Positions 1-9,183 of a stretch of DNA of 64,000 nucleotides are shown one piece after another. The position numbers and the translations under genes were made by a program. Origin of the DNA: Streptomyces koelreuteriae (GTDB lineage: Bacteria > Actinomycetota > Actinomycetes > Streptomycetales > Streptomycetaceae); the NCBI RefSeq assembly GCF_018604545.1, contig NZ_CP075896.1, positions 3,224,001 to 3,288,000 on the forward strand, read 5' to 3'. Each line of letters begins with the position of its first letter. The stretch's first letter is position 1. The notes under the pieces are model-generated. The model ran no database searches, was not told where the DNA came from, and saw only the letters and a list, made by a program, of their open reading frames with translations.

Positions 1-204
1 CGGACCACCCGGCGTCGGGTCCTTGTCCAAGTCCAGGACGTGCCAGTCCGCCGGCCTGTGCCCCGCCATACCGCAACCCCCGTCACGCGCACATCAACGT
101 CAACAACCGTATGCACACGTAAACTTACAAGGCACAACCGTTCGACGGAAACACGAGCCCCCACATCACGGACGATGTCCGCGCACGGCCCGCTCCACGC
201 GACT

Positions 205-747
205 TCAGTGCCACCTCTGGGGGTTGAGAGCGGCAGCGACGAAGGAGTCGCCGGTGGTGACGGTGAGGTCAGGTTGTTCGATGCACAGCGCCACCTTTTC
301 GCGATCGAACTGACGGAACTCGAACACGAAGTGTTCGGCGATCGCAGGACGGTCCAAGGGGAGCCCATCGAGATCCACCGCCGCATTCGCACGGTCGGCG
401 CCCTGACAAAGGACTGACACGAACAGGGGGAAGAAGTCCGCCTCCACCAGTCGATCCGTGCCATGGATCAGACCCGCGATCCCGACTCCGCCCGTCACCG
501 CACCGCACAGGTCGTCCAGGCAGTCCACCACAGAGTCCCAGTTCCTCCCGAAGTAGCCGGGGAACTGCAGCACCTCAGCGAACGAGCGGTAGATCCGCTC
601 CTCGGTGATCAGGTCGCGGGAGTCGAAGTGGTGGACGCGTCCTCCCTTCGCCACCAGCCCTGACAGCTGCCCACGAATGCTGGTATCTCCTCGCGAAACG
701 AAGATGACCCAAGGCTTCGAAGTCCCCGTGATGTCAACACCGGTCAT
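205..747 (-). CDS. Barstar-like protein
   Basis: 180 aa. Residues about 35-135 resemble the barstar (barnase inhibitor) family; the clearest part is FGRNWDSVVDCLDDL at about 66-80, the helix and loop that in barstar enters the RNase active site. The protein is longer than free barstar (about 90 aa), with an uncharacterised C-terminal half. It starts 6 bases after the stop of the upstream minus-strand gene, so the two are probably co-transcribed. No barnase-like RNase is encoded in the window, so the partner is unknown. Function as an inhibitor is inferred from the motif only. Confidence 0.7.
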   Translation of the reverse strand: MTGVDITGTSKPWVIFVSRGDTSIRGQLSGLVAKGGRVHHFDSRDLITEERIYRSFAEVLQFPGYFGRNWDSVVDCLDDLCGAVTGGVGIAGLIHGTDRLVEADFFPLFVSVLCQGADRANAAVDLDGLPLDRPAIAEHFVFEFRQFDREKVALCIEQPDLTVTTGDSFVAAALNPQRWH

Positions 748-753
748 GTCTCA

Positions 754-1404
754 TCAGGCCTCCGTGAACCGGAACGTAGACGTGATCGCGTCGAAGATGT
801 CGAAGAACGAGTCCGCGAGGTCGAGCACCTGGCTGCTGCCGGCGACCAGGGCCACCTTGCCCTCCTGACCGGGCACGGGGATGTAGGTCTGCATCAGCAC
901 AGCCCGGATCGTGCGGTTGAGGGCGTCGCCGGGTACGGCGATGTCCTCGATGCCGTGGGTGCGGGCGGCCGGGCCGACCCCCGGGATGTCGACCGTCGTC
1001 ACCTTGCGCCAGGAGTCGCCTTCCCGCTTGGCCTCCTTGACGGCGAGCTGGCTCGCGATGACAGAGGGGTCGTTCGAGAGGGGCTCGCCCCGCTCGTTGC
1101 GGCCGCCGACCAGGGAGACGGTCACCGAGCCGGTTATCGGGGTGTCGCCGCCGAAGTTCTCTGCCATGCAGCCGCAGTACAGCGCGCCCGACTTCCAGGC
1201 ATCGGCAGCGGCCTTCTGGAGGAAGTCGACGTAGGTGCCGCGGTACTGCTCCAGCTCCGGCCGCTGCTCCACACGTTCGCTCACCATCCGGCGGATCGAG
1301 TCGTCCCGCGACTCCGGCCGTACGTCGAACTCCCACCACGTCTCCGGCACCTTGATCCGGAAACCGCCCCGCTCGACGGTCAGTGTCTCCATGTAGCGGG
1401 CCAT
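754..1404 (-). CDS. Uncharacterised protein, 216 aa
   Basis: I do not recognise a family. The protein is soluble (no signal peptide or membrane segment) and has alternating beta-like segments, for example a KVPETWWEFD stretch near the N-terminus and a C-terminal region rich in hydrophobic strands. The ATG start is preceded by a GGGGAGG ribosome site. It lies between a 173-aa hypothetical gene (62-bp gap) and the barstar-like gene (6-bp gap), suggesting a three-gene minus-strand transcript. Codon use is typical of the surroundings. No function is proposed. Confidence 0.7.
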   Translation of the reverse strand: MARYMETLTVERGGFRIKVPETWWEFDVRPESRDDSIRRMVSERVEQRPELEQYRGTYVDFLQKAAADAWKSGALYCGCMAENFGGDTPITGSVTVSLVGGRNERGEPLSNDPSVIASQLAVKEAKREGDSWRKVTTVDIPGVGPAARTHGIEDIAVPGDALNRTIRAVLMQTYIPVPGQEGKVALVAGSSQVLDLADSFFDIFDAITSTFRFTEA

Positions 1405-1466
1405 GACGCCGGCCTCCCCGTTCGCACGATCACTCGGTCATTCGTTCCCGTGCGCACATCGTGCCA

Positions 1467-1988
1467 CTACTCCTCCAGCGTCCAGAACGGTGAGTCCTTC
1501 GGCGGGGCGGGGCGTACGGGGTGTGTGCTGAAGTCGATGTCCGCGTCCGCGTCCGGGTCGCCGATCGGAAGACGGTGCCGGTCATCCGGGCCGTAGTACA
1601 CCCCGTACGCCCAGTACTCGGGCAGTTCGTGGCCCAGGAGTCCCACACCCCAGCTGACCGACTCCCGCGTCCCGTACACCGCGTTGATCCTCGCGACCGC
1701 CTCCGCACGGGAGATACCGATGTGCTCCACCAGTACGTCCGCCATCTCGCGGAAGTACGCCAGCATCTCCTCGTCGAGCGCCAGCACGAACTCCGTGCCC
1801 GTCGTGCCGGCCGTGTCGCACGCTCCGAAGGAGACGAGCCAGCGCAGGCGCCTGATCTCCGCCACGAGCAGCGGCACCGTCTCCCTGGCGGTGGCGGCCA
1901 AGACCGGATCCGGAGTCGAGGCCACGCACAGCTCCTCGATGGCGTCCAGGTCGAGGTGGTCATCGCGAGGCGCCGGTTCTGAAGTCAT
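1467..1988 (-). CDS. Uncharacterised protein, 173 aa
   Basis: Unrecognised soluble protein. It is acidic, with helical segments around residues 15-100 (including EIRRLRWLVSFG at about 45-56) and an aromatic patch ELPEYWAYGVYYG near 122-134. It is the first of three closely spaced minus-strand genes ending with the barstar-like gene. The ATG start has only a close GGAG upstream, so the exact start is uncertain. Confidence 0.65.
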   Translation of the reverse strand: MTSEPAPRDDHLDLDAIEELCVASTPDPVLAATARETVPLLVAEIRRLRWLVSFGACDTAGTTGTEFVLALDEEMLAYFREMADVLVEHIGISRAEAVARINAVYGTRESVSWGVGLLGHELPEYWAYGVYYGPDDRHRLPIGDPDADADIDFSTHPVRPAPPKDSPFWTLEE

Positions 1989-2130
1989 GCTCCAGTGTCA
2001 CGGCACGACAGCTGTCGACTAGCGGAAGCGGGGGCTGCCCCCACCCCCGTCCACCAGCCCGCCGGATGGCCCGCCCCCGCTCCCCCGGGCACCGTAGGAG
2101 ATACACGACCACGCAACGGGGGAACCGATC

Positions 2131-3519
2131 ATGCGAACCGTCACAGCCACCGTCCTCGCCCTGGCCCTCGCCGCGGCAGGGGCAGCGCCCGTCGCCGCCG
2201 GCTCCGGCAGGCCCGGCATCGACGGTGTCTGGCGCATGGACGGCTACGGCACCGTCCTCTCCCTCGACGGCGACACCCTTCAGGAGTTCCAGACGACGTC
2301 CGTCAGCTGTATCGAGGGCGAGGCCGCGCGGCGCACCGGCCCTGGCGCGTACACGACCGACGACGGCACCGTACTGGCCGTCCGCCCCGGGCCGGGCCGG
2401 GACCGTGCCAGCCTCGGTACGGACAGTTCCGTCGGCCATCGCGCGCTCCGGCGGATCAAGGAACTGCCCGCCGACTGCACCCGCCCCATGCCCAAGGACC
2501 CCCGCACCTCCTTCGACGTCTTCTGGCACTCCTTCGCCGAGAACTACCCCTTCTTCGCCGCGAAGGGCATCGACTGGCGGGACGTGCGGGACCGGTATCG
2601 GGCCAAGGTGCACAAGGACACCAGCCGCAAGGAGCTCTTCGGGATCTTCAGTGACATGGTGCGGCCTCTCTACGACGCCCATGTCGCCGTCGAAGACGGG
2701 GACAACGTCTTCGCCCAGGTCCGCCCGGGCACCGAGGTGCCCACGGAGGAGTTGGACACCAAGGTCAAGAAGTTCGTCGTCGAACGCGATCTCAAGGGCG
2801 CCCCGTACCGCCAGGACTTCGCGAACGGCCGCATCACCTACGCCGACCTGCCCGGCCGCGCCGACCAGGGCTATCTCCGTATCTCCGGGTTCGCCGGCTA
2901 CACCTCCGAGGACGCCCCGTACGCCGCCCACGTCGCCGCACTCGACAAGGCCCTGGACACCGTCCTCACCAAGGACCGCACCCAGCGGCTCAAAGGCCTG
3001 ATCATCGACCTGCGCATCAACGGCGGCGGCTCCGACGCCCTCGGTATTCGGATCGCCGAGCGGCTGACGGACACGCCCTACGTCGCCTACGCCAAGCGTG
3101 CCCGGAACCATCCGAGCGACCCGGACCGGCACACCCGGCCCGAGCCGATCCGGGTCGTACCGGCGGACGGGCCCCGTTACACCGGGCCCATCGCCGTGCT
3201 GACCTCAGGCTCCACTGTCAGCGCCGGTGAGACCTTCACCCAGGCCCTGATCGACCGGCCGGGCCACACCGTCCGCATCGGCCGGTCCACCCAGGGCGTC
3301 TTCTCCGACGTCCTGGAACGCGACCTGCCCAACGGCATGACCGCGGTCCTCCCCAACGAGGAGTTCCTGAACCGGTCGGGCCGGACCTACGACGGCCCCG
3401 GCATCCCGCCCCACCTCTCCGAGCCGGTGTTCACGAAGGAGGAGTTCGAGGAGAAGAGGGACTCCGCGTTCGACCGGGCTGTCTCTGAGCTGCGGGGTCG
3501 GGCTTCAGCGGGGCGTTGA
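2131..3519 (+). CDS. Secreted S41-family peptidase
   Basis: 462 aa. A Sec-type signal peptide is visible at residues 1-23 (positive start, Ala/Leu core, cleavage near AxA), so the enzyme acts outside the cell or at the membrane. Residues about 130-190 resemble the S41/tricorn-core helical domain (TSFDVFWHSFAENYPFF). The peptidase core follows, with INGGGSD near 290 and the nucleophile in TSGSTVSAGE (Ser364). S41 enzymes of this type cleave C-terminal regions of proteins or peptides. No PDZ domain is obvious. It is divergent from the gene upstream and convergent with the DUF397 gene downstream, so it is probably monocistronic. Confidence 0.85.
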   Translation: MRTVTATVLALALAAAGAAPVAAGSGRPGIDGVWRMDGYGTVLSLDGDTLQEFQTTSVSCIEGEAARRTGPGAYTTDDGTVLAVRPGPGRDRASLGTDSSVGHRALRRIKELPADCTRPMPKDPRTSFDVFWHSFAENYPFFAAKGIDWRDVRDRYRAKVHKDTSRKELFGIFSDMVRPLYDAHVAVEDGDNVFAQVRPGTEVPTEELDTKVKKFVVERDLKGAPYRQDFANGRITYADLPGRADQGYLRISGFAGYTSEDAPYAAHVAALDKALDTVLTKDRTQRLKGLIIDLRINGGGSDALGIRIAERLTDTPYVAYAKRARNHPSDPDRHTRPEPIRVVPADGPRYTGPIAVLTSGSTVSAGETFTQALIDRPGHTVRIGRSTQGVFSDVLERDLPNGMTAVLPNEEFLNRSGRTYDGPGIPPHLSEPVFTKEEFEEKRDSAFDRAVSELRGRASAGR

Positions 3520-3540
3520 CCAGGACGCTGTCGGGCCGCC

Positions 3541-3657
3541 CGCTTCTTTGCCAGTGTCGTGCTTCCACGACCCGCCTCAAGGGCGCTTCGCGTCGGCTCC
3601 GCCGATCGGCCTTCGCCCGACCCTTGACCCGGGCCGCGGAAGCACGTGAGAGAAGCG
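3541..3657. repeat. Nested inverted-repeat element
   Basis: The 318-bp gap between the convergent S41 and DUF397 genes holds three nested inverted arms with nearly even spacing: CGCTTCT/AGAAGCG (3541-3547 and 3651-3657), CGTGCTTCC/GGAAGCACG (3558-3566 and 3638-3646) and TCAAGGG/CCCTTGA (3577-3583 and 3621-3627). A small hairpin (TCGGCTCCGCCGA) lies inside. No credible gene is seen between 3520 and 3837. It may be a bidirectional terminator, a structured RNA or a dispersed palindromic repeat; the arms are seen directly, the role is not known. Confidence 0.6.
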
Positions 3658-3837
3658 AGCGAGCGGCCCTGAAACGCGGGTGGCCCAGGTCCCTTGGCCC
3701 CAACGGTTGCCTGCGATGCCGCTCGGGGTGACGGGCGCGGTCGCGTTTCGCATGCACGCCGGGTGGTTCGGCGGCAGTAGGGGGGAAGGGTGGGGAGTGG
3801 AGCGGTTGGGTCATTGGTCGGCCGTGACTGCCGGGGG

Positions 3838-4059
3838 CTAGTGGCCGGAAGGCTCCAGTTGCGCCAACTTGGCGGCTCCCGACACAAATCCCGCCCACGC
3901 GGTGAGGGAGAGTGCCAGCCGGGGACCGTGGTCCTGCTTCGAGTCGCGGACGTGGATGGTGTGGGGGGCTATCGCGACCTCGATACAGGAGTTGCCGTCG
4001 GGGCCGTCGCTGTAACTGCTCTTGAACCAGACCAGTTCGGCGGAAGGCTTGCGGATCAT
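3838..4059 (-). CDS. DUF397 domain protein
   Basis: 73 aa covering the whole DUF397 domain: W-x-KSSYS near residues 11-16, CIEVA near 25-29 and HVRDSK near 36-41. These small proteins are numerous in Streptomyces and are paired with XRE/DUF5753 regulators (the WhiJ type). The start codon overlaps the stop of the upstream regulator gene (ATGA), so the two are co-translated. The pairing suggests that it modulates that DNA-binding protein; this is inference from family context. Confidence 0.9.
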   Translation of the reverse strand: MIRKPSAELVWFKSSYSDGPDGNSCIEVAIAPHTIHVRDSKQDHGPRLALSLTAWAGFVSGAAKLAQLEPSGH

Positions 4060-4934
4060 GTTTCTCCCAGCACTTGCTCGATGAAGGCCAGCGACTCCTC
4101 CGGCGTAAGAGCCTGCGCCCGGATGGTGCCATACCGCAGCTCAAGGATCCGCAGGTGCTTCGGATCGGATGTCGGTCGGCCGCTGAACGCGCCGTCAGAG
4201 CGCCCCACTGCCGAGCCATCGGCGAACTTCAGCACCTCGATCCTGCCGTCCAGCCCTGGATGGGCTCCCGAGCTCATCCGCATCACCTGAAGCGAGACGT
4301 TGCGCAATCGGGCCACCCCCAGCAGGTGTTCGAGCTGCTGACGCCACATCATTGTGCCTCCAACCCGTCGGCGCAGCGTGGCCTCTTCCAGGACGAAGCT
4401 GAGCGATGGCGCTGGGGAGCGCTCGAAGATCGACTTCCTGGCCATACGCGCGGCGACCAGGTGCTCCACCTCCTCCTCCGAGTACGGCGGCTGCCACGCC
4501 TCGAACAAGGCCCGCGCATGCTCCGGCGTCTGCAGCAGCCCATGGAAGCTCAGCCCGACATACACACCCAGCTCAGCCGCCTTGGCCTCCAACTGCGCCA
4601 AGGCCCGCACGCTCCGGGGATACCGAACCCTCTTCACGTCCTCCCAGGTCGCCGCAATCAACCCACCCGCCCCCAGCACCTCATCCGCCCTGACCAGATA
4701 GTCCTGCCGAGGGATCCGCTTCCCGCCCTCGATCTTGTAGACCATGTCCTCGCCGTACCCCACGGCCGTCCCGAACTCGCCGGCGCGCATCCCCACCGCC
4801 TCCCGCCGCAGCTTCAGCTGCCGTCCGACGGTCGCGATGACGGCGACGCCCCACTCGTCGTCGGGGTCCACCTCCCAACCCGGCTCGTCCGCCTCGCCCT
4901 TGAGCCGCCCCGAGTCCGCCTCGACCGCCGTCAT
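4056..4934 (-). CDS. XRE-family HTH regulator with DUF5753
   Basis: 292 aa. A Cro/C1-type helix-turn-helix occupies about residues 30-90 (REAVGMRAGEFGTAVGYGED), and residues about 115-285 form a DUF5753 domain (LLQTPEHARALFE, and VLEEATLRRRVGG). The architecture is that of the WhiJ/BldB-associated regulators of streptomycetes. It overlaps the DUF397 gene by 4 bases and is divergent from an anti-sigma-type ATPase at 5090, completing the usual three-component set. It probably binds its own promoter region at about 4935-5089. The ligand or signal is unknown. Confidence 0.9.
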   Translation of the reverse strand: MTAVEADSGRLKGEADEPGWEVDPDDEWGVAVIATVGRQLKLRREAVGMRAGEFGTAVGYGEDMVYKIEGGKRIPRQDYLVRADEVLGAGGLIAATWEDVKRVRYPRSVRALAQLEAKAAELGVYVGLSFHGLLQTPEHARALFEAWQPPYSEEEVEHLVAARMARKSIFERSPAPSLSFVLEEATLRRRVGGTMMWRQQLEHLLGVARLRNVSLQVMRMSSGAHPGLDGRIEVLKFADGSAVGRSDGAFSGRPTSDPKHLRILELRYGTIRAQALTPEESLAFIEQVLGET

Positions 4935-5089
4935 CCCGCACCCTTCCGCCGTCGTACGAACATGCCCTGCGCCCTACCCGTACGCCCGGCCCCGACAGCC
5001 CGGACACCGCTGGACAAGCTCCGGACAGTCACCGTACGCACCCGCTGAGTCACTGTTCACGATAAGCGCGCACCGCCACTCTGAGTGCC

Positions 5090-5545
5090 GTGAAGCAGCG
5101 ATCCACTGAACTCACCACCCCCGTCCGCAACTTCAGCCTCCAGCTGTCGCCGACCCCGCGCGGTGCCCGTCTGGCCCGTCTCCTGGCCGTCGAGCAACTG
5201 CGCTCCTGGGGGCTGCCGTTGGACCCGGCGAGGCAGGTCGTCGCGGAGCTGTCGGTCAACGCCGTGACGCACGGCCGCGTCCCCGGTCGTGACTTCCGCC
5301 TGCTGCTCTACGTCGTCGCCGACACCCTCCGTATCGAGGTGACGGACACGCGCGGCGACCGTCTGCCGGTGCTGTCCGAGACGGGCAGGGGCCTGCGCCT
5401 CGTCGAGGCGCTCGCCGACCGCTGGGGCACCACCGCCGGGCTCCCGCCCCGCAAGACCGTCTGGGCCGAGATCGGCCTCGTACCGGAGCCCAAGAACCTG
5501 GACTTCGGTGGCGCGGGCGGCCTCCCAGAAGGAACACGTAGGTGA
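5090..5545 (+). CDS. Anti-sigma-type ATP-binding protein (HATPase)
   Basis: 151 aa, a single GHKL ATPase domain without a receiver or membrane part, as in SpoIIAB/RsbW-like proteins. The N-box is VAELSVNAVTHG (about 50-61), the G1 motif VTDTRGDRLP and the G2 motif ETGRGLRLVEALADRWG. Such proteins bind sigma factors or regulators and may act as serine kinases. It lies divergently next to the XRE/DUF397 pair, the common WhiJ-like arrangement, so a role in developmental or stress regulation is likely but unproven. Confidence 0.85.
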   Translation: MKQRSTELTTPVRNFSLQLSPTPRGARLARLLAVEQLRSWGLPLDPARQVVAELSVNAVTHGRVPGRDFRLLLYVVADTLRIEVTDTRGDRLPVLSETGRGLRLVEALADRWGTTAGLPPRKTVWAEIGLVPEPKNLDFGGAGGLPEGTRR

Positions 5546-5747
5546 AAGGACCCGACCAAGCCCCACCCCTCCTCCCGCTCGCGGGGCCGCCTCACTCGCG
5601 CGGGTGAACATCACCAACTCGACTGGCGTCGGGGGCCATTGCCTGCCCTACGCTCAGCGCAACACAACCGCAGACATGCGACGGCCCTCGCCGGGACGGC
5701 AATCCCAGTGCGAGGGCCTGACCACCGAGGAAGGCTCCAACTTCCTG

Positions 5748-6614
5748 ATGGACACGCAGAACCCTAACGTGCCCTCGCACGCCCACACCCGGGTTGCCGC
5801 AAAGAAGCACCCGAACCGGCGGCATCCCCACTCCGGCCTGGTGCACGACCACACCCGCCACACCACCCGCTTCACGGTGATCGGCAACCACCTCGCCCAG
5901 CACCCGGAGCTGTCGCTGCTCGCGATCGGGCTCGGCACGCACATCCAGTCGCTGCCCGTCGGCGCCCGCATCGACATCAAGTCGCTCGCCGCCCGCTTCC
6001 CCGAGGGCACGACCCGTATCGCCGCCGCTCTGAAAGAGCTGGAAGCCCACGGTTACCTGCGCCGCGAGCGCGTACGCGTGCCCGACGGCCGGATCATCAC
6101 CCGTACGACCTCCTGCAACCAGCCAGGTCACAGGGGTGCAGAGGCTCCGCGTCCGGCTCCGAGGAAGCGGACGGGGTCGCCCGGCGGCAAGACCCTGCCT
6201 GCCGTACCGCGACCGGCCTGCCCGGCCCCCGCCCTCCTCCAGCAGGCCACCGACCTCCTCACCGGCCTCCGCCGCGAGGACCCCCGCCTCCTGCTCTCGG
6301 CCGGCGACACCGCCCACCTCGCCCCCGGCGTCGCCGCCTGGCTCGAACGCGACGTCACCCCCACCGCCGTACGCCACGCCCTGACCACCGACCTCCCACC
6401 CGAGCCCCTCCGCCGCCCGGCCGCCCTCCTGTCCCACCGCCTGACGGCCCAGCTCCCGCCGCTCCCGGCGTACCGCGCACCCGAACCTCCACGGGCCGCC
6501 CCTCGTCCCCTCGTGAACTGCGACGGCTGCGACCGCGCCTTCCGCGGTACCGGCGGCGGGCGCTGCGGCGATTGCCAATCCGATTCCCCTGGAGGCCTCC
6601 TGGCATGGATGTGA
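5748..6614 (+). CDS. Winged-helix DNA-binding protein
   Basis: 288 aa from the chosen ATG, which has a GAGGAAGG ribosome site about 13 bases upstream; an in-frame ORF extends further 5' to 5508 but overlaps the ATPase gene and looks non-coding. Residues about 40-120 look like a winged helix (IDIKSLAARFPEGTTRIAAAL, then LEAHGYLRRERVRVPDGR as the wing). A Pro/Arg-rich linker follows, then a helical part and a small Cys cluster at the C-terminus (CDGCDRAF, then GRCGDC), probably a zinc site. The family recurs in Streptomyces; targets are unknown. Confidence 0.7.
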   Translation: MDTQNPNVPSHAHTRVAAKKHPNRRHPHSGLVHDHTRHTTRFTVIGNHLAQHPELSLLAIGLGTHIQSLPVGARIDIKSLAARFPEGTTRIAAALKELEAHGYLRRERVRVPDGRIITRTTSCNQPGHRGAEAPRPAPRKRTGSPGGKTLPAVPRPACPAPALLQQATDLLTGLRREDPRLLLSAGDTAHLAPGVAAWLERDVTPTAVRHALTTDLPPEPLRRPAALLSHRLTAQLPPLPAYRAPEPPRAAPRPLVNCDGCDRAFRGTGGGRCGDCQSDSPGGLLAWM

Positions 6615-6699
6615 CACACACCGGACGGCCTGCCCCTGTACCGGGACGGCTCCGCCCCCAGGCGTGAGCCGGTAGAGGTCGACCGTAGGCTCCTGGCCC

Positions 6700-7719
6700 A
6701 TGACCCGCACCACCCCACCCCGCCCCCTCGACGTCACCGCCCTCTACCCCGAGCTCGCCCCACTCGCCCGCACCGCCGTGCGCCTGCACCCCCGGGCAGG
6801 GACGCCGTCAGCCACCGACAGTTCCATCGGTGGCCCCCTGCTGTGGCCGGCCGAGGAGGCATGGCCCAACTGCCCCGAGCACAAAGGCCCCCGGCACAGG
6901 GGGCTCGACCCGGTGGACATCCGGCTCCGGCGGCGGATCCTCGCGGAGGCCTGGGCCCGCCCGCGCGCCGAGGGGCAGGAACTGCTGACCGACGAGGAGC
7001 GGGTGATCGTCGACCGGGGTGTCAAGAAGACCCGCATAGCGCAGAACGGTCCCGTCCCGCTGGTGCCGGTGGCCCAGCTCTACGCCTCCGACGTTCCCGG
7101 CCTGCCCTGCCCGGAGGGCGCTGATCTGCTTCAGGTGCTGTGGTGCCCGTTCGACCACGACCCGGACTACCTGCCGTACACGGAGCTTCGCTGGCGCACC
7201 GCCGCCGACGTGACCGCGCATCTCACCGACCCTCCGCAGCCGTCCGTCATCGGCAGCGCCGACTACCTCCCCGAGCCCTGCGTCCTGCACCCCGAGCCGG
7301 TCACCGAGTACCCGGCCCCGCACGAGCTGCCCGAGGATCTCGCCGAGCGGATCAACGCCTGGGAGGAGGAGAACGAGGAGGAAGCCGGAGACGAAGACGC
7401 CGAGGTCTACTACCAGTACGACCTCGCCGTCGCCCCCGGCAACAAGGTCGGCGGCCACGCCCCCTGGAGCTTCTCCGACCCGTTCCCCATGTCCTGCCAG
7501 GAGTGCGGCTCGGGTGTCCGCCCCTTGCTGACCGTCGACGGGGTCGAATGGGACGGCGGCAGCGGGAGCTGGCGGCCCCTGGAGGACGCCGGCTACACCG
7601 GCCACCACGTGGACGGCCCGGCCTGCGCCACCCACCTCAACATCGGGCGCGGCTACAACATGCAGCTCTACATCTGCGAGACCTCGTACGACCACCCGCA
7701 TCTGCAGAACATGCAGTGA
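6700..7719 (+). CDS. DUF1963-like protein
   Basis: 339 aa, cytoplasmic. The N-terminal part has the pattern of the DUF1963/YwqG family: [18 protein letters not shown] near residues 40-58 and [17 protein letters not shown] near 118-134. The C-terminal part carries MSCQECGSG and the end motif [14 protein letters not shown], with an acidic stretch ([14 protein letters not shown]) between. The biochemical role of the family is unknown. It is convergent with the tuf gene across a strong terminator. The start lacks a clear ribosome site, so it may be a few codons off. Confidence 0.7.
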   Translation: MTRTTPPRPLDVTALYPELAPLARTAVRLHPRAGTPSATDSSIGGPLLWPAEEAWPNCPEHKGPRHRGLDPVDIRLRRRILAEAWARPRAEGQELLTDEERVIVDRGVKKTRIAQNGPVPLVPVAQLYASDVPGLPCPEGADLLQVLWCPFDHDPDYLPYTELRWRTAADVTAHLTDPPQPSVIGSADYLPEPCVLHPEPVTEYPAPHELPEDLAERINAWEEENEEEAGDEDAEVYYQYDLAVAPGNKVGGHAPWSFSDPFPMSCQECGSGVRPLLTVDGVEWDGGSGSWRPLEDAGYTGHHVDGPACATHLNIGRGYNMQLYICETSYDHPHLQNMQ

Positions 7720-7756
7720 CCACCCGACTACCCGCGGATCTCCCGGGCACAACAAA

Positions 7757-7788
7757 GGGGCCCGTACGACCGAAGTCGTACGGGCCCC
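7757..7788 (-). terminator. Terminator of tuf
   Basis: Perfect 14-bp stem (GGGGCCCGTACGAC and its complement) with a 4-base CGAA loop. On the minus strand it is followed by TTTGTTG. It ends the str operon and could also stop the plus-strand DUF1963-like transcript. Confidence 0.9.
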
Positions 7789-7832
7789 TTCGAGCCACTC
7801 AGGTCAGTAGACCCTCAAGCCAGTCCGAAGAC

Positions 7833-9026
<1,194 letters not shown>

Positions 9027-9105
9027 TGGGGTCCTCCTGTGGAGTGGTTCTGGTACGCCTTACTCATCGGCGCCAGGATGATCTTTGCTGGAAAGCCCGG
9101 GCCCC

Positions 9106-9140
9106 GGGGCATTCTCGCCATGTTTGTGACGGAATGCCCC
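9106..9140 (-). other. Hairpin between fusA and tuf
   Basis: Inverted arms GGGGCATTC and GAATGCCCC (9 bp, 17-base loop) lie in the fusA-tuf gap. There is no T-run on the minus strand, so it is not a classic terminator. It may cause partial termination, RNA processing, or mark the region of a tuf promoter. Confidence 0.6.
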
Positions 9141-9183
9141 TCAAGGCTCCGGAGTCAAGCCTACGGCGTGTAGACGCTGTGCG

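Noticed and set aside
1..204. Possible short genes before the barstar-like gene
   Set aside because: Candidates at 23-313 and 40-417 overlap the barstar-like gene antisense and show no family pattern; nothing supportable is seen.
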